From positions 33,178 to 97,177 of the forward strand of contig JBFMFY010000005.1 in assembly GCA_040751955.1 (NCBI GenBank): 64,000 nt of DNA. Direction: 5' to 3'. A model generated the notes under the pieces. The model did not search any database. It was not told the DNA's origin and worked only from the letters and a program-made list of their open reading frames with translations. Both the position numbers and the translations under genes were made by a program. Positions 57,432 to 64,000 of the stretch are shown here, piece by piece (positions within the stretch are counted from its first letter, which is position 1; each line of letters opens with the position of its first letter). The DNA comes from SpSt-333 sp040751955. GTDB taxonomy: Bacteria; Bacteroidota; Ignavibacteria; UBA10030; UBA8401.

Positions 57432-57461
57432 ATCCCCCATCATTGCAAGCGGACGAGGGAT
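57432..57461 (-). terminator. terminator after uspA-type gene
   Basis: ATCCCTC...GGGGGAT on the minus strand, seven pairs with one G-T and a 16-base loop, followed by TTTTTATTG. It ends the transcript of the universal stress protein. Confidence 0.6.
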
Positions 57462-57481
57462 ACAGAGGAAATTCTATTTTT

Positions 57482-57976
57482 TTATCGGTAAGAGGTTTTT
57501 TTTATTTTTTTCTCGACCCGGAGACTCCCTGTAACGGTGGAACGTATAGTCAACACGGGACAAGGGGCATGGCGTACGACTTTTTCAGCAATGCTTCCTA
57601 AAACGGCATGTTGAATGCCGGTCCGTCCGTGAGTATTCATAACAATCATGTCGAACTTGTGTTCTTTTGCATACGAGATGATAGTTTGAGAAGCATTTCC
57701 TACCACCCAGACAACTTTCATCTTGCGCTTATACTTCTTCACCAACGGCGCAGAATACTTATTGAGCCTCTTCTGTTCTTGCTGTAACAATTCTTCACGG
57801 AATTTATCAAACGTCAAATCAACGGTGTGGTAGGGTACGGAGGGAAGGTTGTCAACACAATACAGCAGTGTGATTGTGGCTTTCTCTTTCGATGCGATCC
57901 AGGCGGCATATTCAATTGCCGAATACGACTCTTTCGAAAGATCGGTAGTTACAAGTATCTTTCTTACGGAAATCAT
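57482..57976 (-). CDS. universal stress protein (UspA family)
   Basis: A 164-residue single Usp domain. The start is ATG 57976, which has a strong AAGGGGGA site; an upstream ATG at 57994 overlaps the preceding gene by 4 bases. The N-terminal strand Lys-Ile-Leu-Val-Thr-Thr-Asp is present, and the ATP-binding pattern Gly-Arg-Thr-Gly...Gly-Ser-Ile-Ala...Ala-Pro-Cys-Pro-Val near residues 113-140 is present, so it may bind ATP. The C-terminal tail (Ser-Leu-Arg-Val-Glu-Lys-Lys-Ile-Lys-Lys) is basic. Follows a small unknown gene and the CoA-transferase. Confidence 0.9.
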   Translation of the reverse strand: MISVRKILVTTDLSKESYSAIEYAAWIASKEKATITLLYCVDNLPSVPYHTVDLTFDKFREELLQQEQKRLNKYSAPLVKKYKRKMKVVWVVGNASQTIISYAKEHKFDMIVMNTHGRTGIQHAVLGSIAEKVVRHAPCPVLTIRSTVTGSLRVEKKIKKTSYR

Positions 57977-57990
57977 ACCGGTATCCCCCT

Positions 57991-58227
57991 TCATTTTTTC
58001 CCGTCATCGTTCGTTTGCAATTTTTGGAGATCGGTAATAGATTTATTGACGGACGCATACAGTTCCATTACTTTCGCACGGAGTTTCGCAATGTCGAGCG
58101 GATAATTCGGATGCTCTTCATAAAAACGGAGTACACGCTCCACTTCCAGAGACAAGGCACTGAGCGATTTCTGATCATTGAGCAACGACTCGATATCTCG
58201 CGGCGATATTTTCAATTCCTTCGCCAC
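57991..58227 (-). CDS. small conserved-looking helical protein, unknown function
   Basis: A 78-residue protein, largely helical and charged, with Ile-Glu-Ser-Leu-Leu-Asn-Asp-Gln-Lys near residue 12 and a Leu-Arg-Phe-Tyr-Glu-Glu-His-Pro-Asn-Tyr-Pro near 35. No family is recognised. It abuts the CoA-transferase stop with no gap and its stop touches the next start, so it is tightly held between the CoA-transferase and the stress protein. Confidence 0.55.
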   Translation of the reverse strand: MAKELKISPRDIESLLNDQKSLSALSLEVERVLRFYEEHPNYPLDIAKLRAKVMELYASVNKSITDLQKLQTNDDGKK

Positions 58228-59571
58228 TTATTTCCCTCCGTACCGCTGTTGTGCTTCGCGTTCAAGTTCTTCACGAAATGACGGATGCGCGATATTGATC
58301 AACGCATCGGCGCGCTGACGAAGATTTTTGCCGAAGAGAGAGGCAACGCCGAATTCCGTCACAACGTAGCGTACGTCACCGCGCGTGGTAACGACTCCGG
58401 CGCCATTTTTGAGTATTGGTGTGATGCGTGAGACGGTACCATTCTTCGCAGTCGATGGCAGTGCAATGATCGCTTTTCCCCCTTTTGAAGCATTGGCACC
58501 GCGTACAAAATCCAACTGTCCGCCGAATCCGCTGTAGATGGACGGACCGACAGAATCAGCGCACACCTGTCCCGTAATATCAATCTCGATCGCAGAATTG
58601 ATGGAAACCATCTTTTCGTTCTGTGCGATAAGAAACGGATTATTCGTGTAGTTCGACGGCAGAAATTCGAACATCGGATTGTCATTTACGAATTCATACA
58701 GCCGTTTTGTGCCGAGCGTGAACGTAGCCACTGCTTTCTTTGGATGGAATGTCTTCGCTGCATTCGTCACGATCCCTTTTTCAATCGCTCTCAACACACC
58801 GTCTGATACCATTTCGGTATGAATGCCGAGATCCCGTTTCCCCTCCAGTTCGGTTAGCACTGCATTGGGAATTCCGCCGATGCCGAGTTGCATGGTAGAA
58901 CCATCTTCGATCAGAGGCGCAATATATTGAGCGATGCGGCGTTCTACGTCGGTAAATTCCGGTATTTCCAATTCGACGAGCGGATGGGCACATTCAACGA
59001 TGAAATCAACATCCGAAACGTGAATGAACGTATCGCCGTGCGTGCGGGGCATGTTTTCATTCACCTGCACGATCACTTTTTTGCCGTACTCCACCGCCGC
59101 TTTTGAAGCGGCGCACTCCACCCCCAAACTCATGAAACCGTAATCATCCGGCGGCGAGACGATCACGAATGTAACATCCATCGGAATGGCGCCTGAGGTG
59201 ATAACTTGTGGAATTTCAAAAAGAAAGATCGGGATGTAATCCGCACGCCCTTTCATCACCGCTTCGCGTTCCGCATGACCGACAAAGAATGCCGCGTGGT
59301 GGATATGTCCTTTGAAACTGTCGTCTGCAAGCGGATCTTCACCCAGCAGCAGCAAATGGTAGAGCGACACGCCATGAAGGACATCTTTCCGTTTTGCCAA
59401 CGCTTTTAAAAATTCCGTCGGTGAAGCAGCATTGCCGCTGACAAAGACATTGTCTCCCGATGTTACGAGTGATGCCGCCTGGTCCATCGGAATACATTTG
59501 GAAGCGTACTCGTTCGTGTAATTGATGCGTGGATACGAGCTGAGAGTATGGTTGCGATACGCGCGGCGCAT
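58228..59571 (-). CDS. acetyl-CoA hydrolase / 4-hydroxybutyrate CoA-transferase family protein
   Basis: Moves CoA between acyl groups through a Glu-thioester intermediate. The 447-residue protein has the family layout with two halves. Visible motifs include Gly-Ile-Gly-Gly-Ile-Pro-Asn-Ala near residue 233, Gly-Ile-His-Thr-Glu-Met-Val-Ser-Asp-Gly near 254 with the expected catalytic Glu, and Gly-Phe-Gly-Gly-Gln-Leu-Asp-Phe near 355. Family members act on acetate, propionate, succinate or 4-hydroxybutyrate; I cannot tell which here. Start codon and length agree with the family. Confidence 0.9.
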   Translation of the reverse strand: MRRAYRNHTLSSYPRINYTNEYASKCIPMDQAASLVTSGDNVFVSGNAASPTEFLKALAKRKDVLHGVSLYHLLLLGEDPLADDSFKGHIHHAAFFVGHAEREAVMKGRADYIPIFLFEIPQVITSGAIPMDVTFVIVSPPDDYGFMSLGVECAASKAAVEYGKKVIVQVNENMPRTHGDTFIHVSDVDFIVECAHPLVELEIPEFTDVERRIAQYIAPLIEDGSTMQLGIGGIPNAVLTELEGKRDLGIHTEMVSDGVLRAIEKGIVTNAAKTFHPKKAVATFTLGTKRLYEFVNDNPMFEFLPSNYTNNPFLIAQNEKMVSINSAIEIDITGQVCADSVGPSIYSGFGGQLDFVRGANASKGGKAIIALPSTAKNGTVSRITPILKNGAGVVTTRGDVRYVVTEFGVASLFGKNLRQRADALINIAHPSFREELEREAQQRYGGK

Positions 59572-59583
59572 TTTTTTTGTTTT

Positions 59584-60405
59584 CTATTTGTTGGTATTAA
59601 TAAGCTGAAACTTGAATTTGATAGCTACCCACACTTTTACGGGTCCTGCATTCATTATCGCCGGAGTGAATTGGTATTTCATTGCAGCTGCAATGGCGGC
59701 ATCGTTAAAAACTCCTGCTGCATCTTCCTTCACCACCACCGCTTTTTTTGGCTTCCCATTTTTATCCACAAGGATATTTACCCACACTGTCCCTTCTATT
59801 CCCGCACGACGAGCTATATCCGGATACACCGGTTGAACCGACTGCACGACCTGCGGCGCTTTTTCAACCGGTACGAAATCAGTCATTCCCGGGTCATCTT
59901 CAATCTTTGTATCGTCGGAAATTTCTATCTGTCCGATCCCCTCGCCTCCTTCGCCTGTAATTGCGGGACCCATTACCTGACTCATCTCTGTCTGCGTCGC
60001 GATTGTTTGTTCGGGATTTATCTCCGCATCCGGAACAGGGACCGGCATACCGATGCTCGGTTTGCCGACCTTTGCAACTCCAACGACCGGTGCACTCATC
60101 GAGTTGGTTATTGACGGCGGCGGACCGAGATCGCTGTACTTCATAATCCGCACCTTAACAACCGGTGCTTCTTCTTCCAGACTTTTGTAATACTCAATCC
60201 CGTAATACAGACCGATACCGATCATATGAACAACTGCCGATGCAATCAGCCCGCGCTCAAGATTAATCCGCAACGCGCGACGCAAATCTTTTCGTGCTTC
60301 TTCGACTGAATATCCAATCGCCTGAATACTCAAAGAACGTTTGCGGTGGAACGTTGGAAAGTGAAATCCACCCGCTCTAAAAGAAATAGGATGTCCCATA
60401 GGCAC
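59584..60405 (-). CDS. energy transducer TonB-type protein
   Basis: A 273-residue protein with an N-terminal cytoplasmic stretch, one membrane helix at ~55-75, a Pro-rich periplasmic linker (~90-185) and a C-terminal TonB domain (~185-273) with Tyr-Pro-x-x-Ala-Arg-Arg-Ala-Gly-Ile-Glu-Gly-Thr-Val-Trp-Val. This is the complete TonB arrangement, unlike the exported TonB-domain protein at 20387. ExbB/ExbD are not in the window. It is followed by a terminator region on the other side. Confidence 0.85.
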   Translation of the reverse strand: MPMGHPISFRAGGFHFPTFHRKRSLSIQAIGYSVEEARKDLRRALRINLERGLIASAVVHMIGIGLYYGIEYYKSLEEEAPVVKVRIMKYSDLGPPPSITNSMSAPVVGVAKVGKPSIGMPVPVPDAEINPEQTIATQTEMSQVMGPAITGEGGEGIGQIEISDDTKIEDDPGMTDFVPVEKAPQVVQSVQPVYPDIARRAGIEGTVWVNILVDKNGKPKKAVVVKEDAAGVFNDAAIAAAMKYQFTPAIMNAGPVKVWVAIKFKFQLINTNK

Positions 60406-60545
60406 ACTCCTTTCTTCTTATGAGACCAAAATGCAAAGAGTGTGCCGCTTGAATTTGATGAAATTTTGAGGATTTGAATTGTTTGCTTTCCCCCCTTTTC
60501 TATCTTTTAGGAAAATCGAATGCAGATTTGCAGGTATGGAAATAA

Positions 60546-60572
60546 AAATGCCCGAAATAAGTTCGGGCATTT
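60546..60572 (-). terminator. bidirectional terminator downstream of T9SS-tail protein
   Basis: AAATGCCCGAA-ATAAG-TTCGGGCATTT is a perfect 11-base stem with a 5-base loop, with T-rich tracts on both sides. It ends the minus-strand T9SS gene's transcript 30 bases downstream of its stop. Confidence 0.85.
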
Positions 60573-60601
60573 TACAGAGTATGTATTCGATTTTGATTGG
60601 G

Positions 60602-61228
60602 TTACTTCATCATCAACATTTTCTTCCTGAAGTATTCATTTTTTCCTTTTTCATTCTTTGCGATGACTTGATAGATGTACATTCCGCTTGCAACGGACGC
60701 TGCTCTCCATTCGTGTTGATGATACCCCGCATCTTCTATCCCTGAAAACAATGTGGTTACTTCCCTGCCCGTCACATCGAATATTTTCACCGAAGACTCA
60801 GTTGCTATCGGCAATAGATAACTTATTGTCGTAGCAGGGTTAAACGGATTGGGATAGTTCTGAAAGAGTTCAAACCTTTCCGGCGGTGAAACTTGGAGCG
60901 ATAATGTTTTAGTCCAACGCTCGCCGTTTGAATTTGAGATGGTGAATATTATCTGTTCCGACTTGTTCACAGAAGCAGATTTATCTACTGAGAATGTGAA
61001 GTGCGCTGTTTTGTTTTGGTTGGCACTGAGATTTTCAATCGTCACTTTGCGATTTGGAAACTGCAGCCATTGCGGCGCGCTGGTTACTTCTACCACCACA
61101 ATGTTGGCGGCAACTGTGGATGCGTTGGCAATGGAAAGTTCTATGGCGTTGTTCTGTGAGGCAAAGGGAATTTTGTTCTGGCTTTGTGCAACAAATACAC
61201 AGCAGACAAACAAAAGAATTGTTTTCAT
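60602..61228 (-). CDS. secreted protein with T9SS C-terminal sorting domain
   Basis: A 208-residue exported protein. Signal peptide at ~1-16 (ends Ala-Gln-Ser-Gln), then an ~95-residue beta-sandwich-like segment, then a type A sorting domain from ~115 beginning Phe-Glu-Leu-Phe-Gln-Asn-Tyr-Pro-Asn-Pro-Phe-Asn-Pro and ending with the repeated Gly-Met-Tyr-Ile-Tyr and basic tail of such domains. This tail directs export by T9SS, whose core genes are not in the window. The passenger is short and its function is unknown; the gene may be a truncated cargo. The sorting sequence is typical of Ignavibacteria. Confidence 0.88.
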   Translation of the reverse strand: MKTILLFVCCVFVAQSQNKIPFASQNNAIELSIANASTVAANIVVVEVTSAPQWLQFPNRKVTIENLSANQNKTAHFTFSVDKSASVNKSEQIIFTISNSNGERWTKTLSLQVSPPERFELFQNYPNPFNPATTISYLLPIATESSVKIFDVTGREVTTLFSGIEDAGYHQHEWRAASVASGMYIYQVIAKNEKGKNEYFRKKMLMMK

Positions 61229-61308
61229 TACTCTTCCTCCACTTCGTCTTCTTTCTTTATTGCGGGCAGGCGGTCCAAAATATACTGCGCGTTGTAGTAG
61301 AGAAATTT

Positions 61309-62514
61309 CTACCCTTCAATTGTTACAAATTTTTCTTTATGACGCTCATGTTTTTTCTCTTTCTCTATTGTTTCTTCGTAGGCTTCATTCACTTTCTTCT
61401 GAAATTTTCTCACCTCTTTTGCGCATTTGACTGAGTCTTTGGTGTCGGTGTGTTTCTTGGTGAGATGTTTCTTTGCCTCGTCTAATTTTTTTGTAAGGTC
61501 GTTGGCGAAGTGGGTGTTGCCGAGCCAGTTTTGTAATTGCACATTTTTGACTAAAACATATAGAGTATCTAATAAATCTTTTACCGAGAGAGCGGCAGAT
61601 GGTTTTGGTGGAATAAATTCTTTGAGCCTGTCTTGAATCATCTCTGCAACTATCGGACGTGATACAGCACCAATATTATTTTTCAAAAAAGCATACTCAC
61701 TAATAGAACCATATCTTGTAAGAAGCGTTTCTGCTATTTCTCGTTTCATTGTTGAGTAACTATCTTGCAAAAATCGTTCTTTCAATAATTCTAATGAACT
61801 AGGGTAATCCATTTCTAAGAGTTCAAATAAAACAATATGCCTAATCCATGGATCAGGACTAGTACGGACAAATTCAAGCATGTCAGGGAAAAAAGCAGAG
61901 CCTTGTTTTTTTCTCAAGTCGTACAATAGACTGCTTTTAAAAACGCCGCCTGGTTTCGTTGTATCATTTATATACTCTATAATTTTAGACTTAACAATAC
62001 TCGCATATTGCGGCATTTCATTAAAGATTTGAACCCAATAGATTGCAAGTGAAAGAGATTTTGGCCGTTGCATATCATCAATGATTAATTGAACGCGCGA
62101 ATAATCACCCATATCAAGCAAATATTGTGCACAATGAATTTGATAATAGAGTGTATCAGAAATATTACTGCGATATATTTCTCCTTTCCTGTTTTCTCTA
62201 ATCATGAAATACTTAATAGAATCTATAAAATTATGTATCATCGCAGTCGCCTTCGATGATTTGTACGTAGCAAGATAACTTAAAAACAACTGCCTCAATT
62301 CAACTCCGATAAGTTTGTCATAATTTGCTTCCGCTACGGGTAATGCTTCCTGCACACCATTGACGCTAATAGACAACATTGCAGAAAATACTGTATCCTC
62401 ATTAGAACTATATAAATCCTGAATCCATTTTTGTTTTTGTTCTTCAGTCACTTGAGAATAAGTTACACTGATAAGAATGGCGCTCATTATAAAGAAATAT
62501 TTTGTTGATTTCAT
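61309..62514 (-). CDS. secreted helical-repeat (HEAT-like) protein
   Basis: A 401-residue protein with signal peptide at ~1-20 (ending Tyr-Ser-Gln). The middle has repeated pairs of amphipathic helices suggesting HEAT/ARM-like repeats (about residues 40-290). The last ~60 residues are highly charged and Lys/Glu-rich. No family is recognised. It is AT-rich relative to the housekeeping genes and lies 21 bases downstream of the frameshifted secreted protein, with which it may be co-transcribed. Confidence 0.6.
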   Translation of the reverse strand: MKSTKYFFIMSAILISVTYSQVTEEQKQKWIQDLYSSNEDTVFSAMLSISVNGVQEALPVAEANYDKLIGVELRQLFLSYLATYKSSKATAMIHNFIDSIKYFMIRENRKGEIYRSNISDTLYYQIHCAQYLLDMGDYSRVQLIIDDMQRPKSLSLAIYWVQIFNEMPQYASIVKSKIIEYINDTTKPGGVFKSSLLYDLRKKQGSAFFPDMLEFVRTSPDPWIRHIVLFELLEMDYPSSLELLKERFLQDSYSTMKREIAETLLTRYGSISEYAFLKNNIGAVSRPIVAEMIQDRLKEFIPPKPSAALSVKDLLDTLYVLVKNVQLQNWLGNTHFANDLTKKLDEAKKHLTKKHTDTKDSVKCAKEVRKFQKKVNEAYEETIEKEKKHERHKEKFVTIEG

Positions 62515-62535
62515 AATGATTCTCCTATTTCAAAC

Positions 62536-64000
62536 TTATTGACATCCGTAAGTTGCTTTGAGACTCTTTAATTGTTCCTTCAAATCATCAACAAAGAAGT
62601 GGGTTTTTTGATGATTTGCTTGTTCCATTGCTTCATTTTTCGTTTTATCTATCAATGTTTTACCGTCTTTGCTGTATCCATTAAGAGTATTCCAGTGTTG
62701 CGTCATTGCTGTTAGAATACCAGAAAGCGATTTGGCTATATTTTTTACCGCGGCTTCTCGAGCTTCTTCAACTGACTGCGCCGTGCGACAAGGAATTACG
62801 TTGTCGTTTAATTTATTTATTTTATCTCCAAATTGTGCGATTAGTTCTGCACCATACTTTTGTTTATGATAATCTTCATGCAGCAAAGCACTGAGCCAAA
62901 ATAATATCGAAGATCATTCGCTATCGGATAGGAATAGTGACCAAGGAGGTCTTTCTCTAATTTTGCATTACCACAAATCTCATCTTTCGTCAGAGACGCT
63001 AAATCCCAAACCAATGTTTTTCCGAAACCTGTAACATTATTGTCGCACAAATCAAGAATTGTGTTAATGGTAATTGAAGGAACAGAAACTTTCCATTTGC
63101 GCGCACTCTCATCGTAGCAAACGTCTATTGTTGGAATATTCATTGCGCTCGTATTCGTTGCCGGCATCGGCACAAAAAATCCTTTGGTATAGCCATCCTT
63201 GCACGCATCGCTGGTAACTCCCCCAAAACCATTCGGCTGTGCCGTTACAGTAATTGCCGGATCATTTGTAACTCCGGAACATCTTGGTGCTGCGGGCAAA
63301 ACTGAATTGCAACCATCTTCAATAACAAGGTTTGCCGATGGAATTCCACAACTTCCAGCCACACCTTCACTTGGTTGCCCAGTGATTGGAATGGTAACTT
63401 GGTTAAAAATATCTCCACTTGCGATAAAAGTTATGGGTACGGTTACATTCTTTAACGAACTGCCCATTCTTCCTTCATTATCTTTTATATCGCCAAACTG
63501 TGTATCTGCATCTTGCATGAAAACATCAAATAACGTTCCGGCAGGGTAGTCAATCAATGTCCCGTCTGCAGTTTTTTGTCTCACCGTAATGGCTGCCGTT
63601 TCTCCCACCTGTATTGCTGCGGGAGAAATGGAAACGACAGGGCAGAGTTGCTGTACATTCGGCACAATCGTCAGTTCCCCTTCTCCTGTGGTTGCCGTCG
63701 CCCCTTCATACGGCGCCTGTCGAGGACGCTGGATCCAGATCCAGTTCCCTTCACCGCTCTTCCTCGCTTTTATTTTTACCGCAAGCGTGTCCGTCACTGC
63801 GGTCTGGCTCCCGATAAACTTCACCGTGCCGCGCAGATACGGCGAGGTTGGCACATCAATGTTGACCAACGTGTCCGACCGTTGCAATATTTCTCCATCC
63901 TCTGTTTCATACACTAGTGTCCCTATCTCCAAAGTATCCTCCAGAATCAACTCGGTCGCCGCAGCAACTCCCCGATTGTGCGATACACCCCGCCAGTCTA
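62536..64000 (-). pseudogene. secreted repeat-type protein, frameshifted, running off the right edge
   Basis: Two open frames, 62841-63950 and 62536-62886, read as one gene if a one-base shift near 62886-62897 is repaired. The upstream frame then runs on in-frame past 63950 to the window edge. Joined, the sequence goes ...Tyr-Tyr-Phe-Gly-Ser then Ala-Leu-Leu-His-Glu-Asp-Tyr-His-Lys and on to the C-terminus. His-Glu-x-x-His is the zinc-protease pattern, but nothing else proves a peptidase. The N-terminal part is beta-rich, with several Thr/Val-rich sandwich-like modules and paired cysteines. The gene is partial, so its full length and true start are unknown. Confidence 0.6.

Noticed and set aside
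1..64000. tRNA, rRNA or CRISPR loci
   Set aside because: No T-arm/acceptor patterns, rRNA stretches or regularly spaced direct repeats were recognised.

Overview
The window looks like chromosome from a member of the Bacteroidota/Ignavibacteria/Chlorobi lineage. Supporting signs are a type IX secretion (T9SS) C-terminal sorting domain of the Asn-Tyr-Pro-Asn-Pro-Phe-Asn-Pro type at 60602-61228, Bacteroidota-type -7 boxes (TANNTTTG) before purN and the desaturase, several TonB-family proteins, outer-membrane barrel-like proteins, and many intercistronic palindromes. The exact genus cannot be decided from the sequence. Almost all genes sit on the minus strand except 1.9-5.1 kb (wecB operon), 38.5-44.9 kb (nuo and followers) and 45.0-49.3 kb (purN-purH-mreB-mreC).

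Layout. 0-8.4 kb: ATP-grasp protein, nagB, wecB with two exported proteins, ppk1, and an HD-domain protein fused to a Pycsar-effector-type membrane domain. 8.5-14.0 kb: two half ABC exporters that look like the partners of one heterodimer, separated by a REP-associated tyrosine transposase with its own hairpins, then serS. 14.1-20.3 kb: a partial histidine operon (hisB-H-A-F-I) continuing into a PfkB kinase, an RmlD-like reductase and a degenerate EEP-fold lipoprotein. 20.4-22.1 kb: ECF sigma factor, anti-sigma factor and TonB-like protein. 22.3-25.3 kb: small-enzyme cluster behind a WYL regulator. 25.3-31.0 kb: the most unusual part, a tandem duplicated cassette of CheY-like receiver, zinc-ribbon protein and PilB/GspE ATPase, preceded by a pilin-like and a membrane protein. 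31.1-37.9 kb: macro domain, outer-membrane protein, CWC protein, acyl-ACP desaturase, an AT-rich orphan and B12-dependent ribonucleotide reductase. 38.5-43.1 kb: nuoABCDEF with hairpins in several gaps. 43.1-49.3 kb: barrel protein, LD-carboxypeptidase, purN, purH, mreB, mreC. 49.3-57.3 kb: rluD, lspA, dksA-like, ileS, a YoeB toxin with a frameshifted antitoxin, punA, divIVA, yggS. 57.5-60.4 kb: UspA, CoA-transferase, TonB. 60.6-64 kb: secreted proteins, one frameshifted and running off the edge.

Best candidate for an undescribed system: the 25.3-31.0 kb locus. Each zinc-ribbon protein ends in a short peptide resembling the CheY-binding N-terminus of the flagellar switch protein FliM, and each is encoded next to a CheY-like receiver and a PilB/GspE ATPase. 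This suggests, by inference only, a phospho-receiver switch acting on a pilus-type motor. One of the two ATPases has lost its His-box histidines, so the two copies are unlikely to be functionally equal.

No tRNA, rRNA, CRISPR array or prophage was recognised. All functional calls rest on motif reading by eye; no database search was possible.
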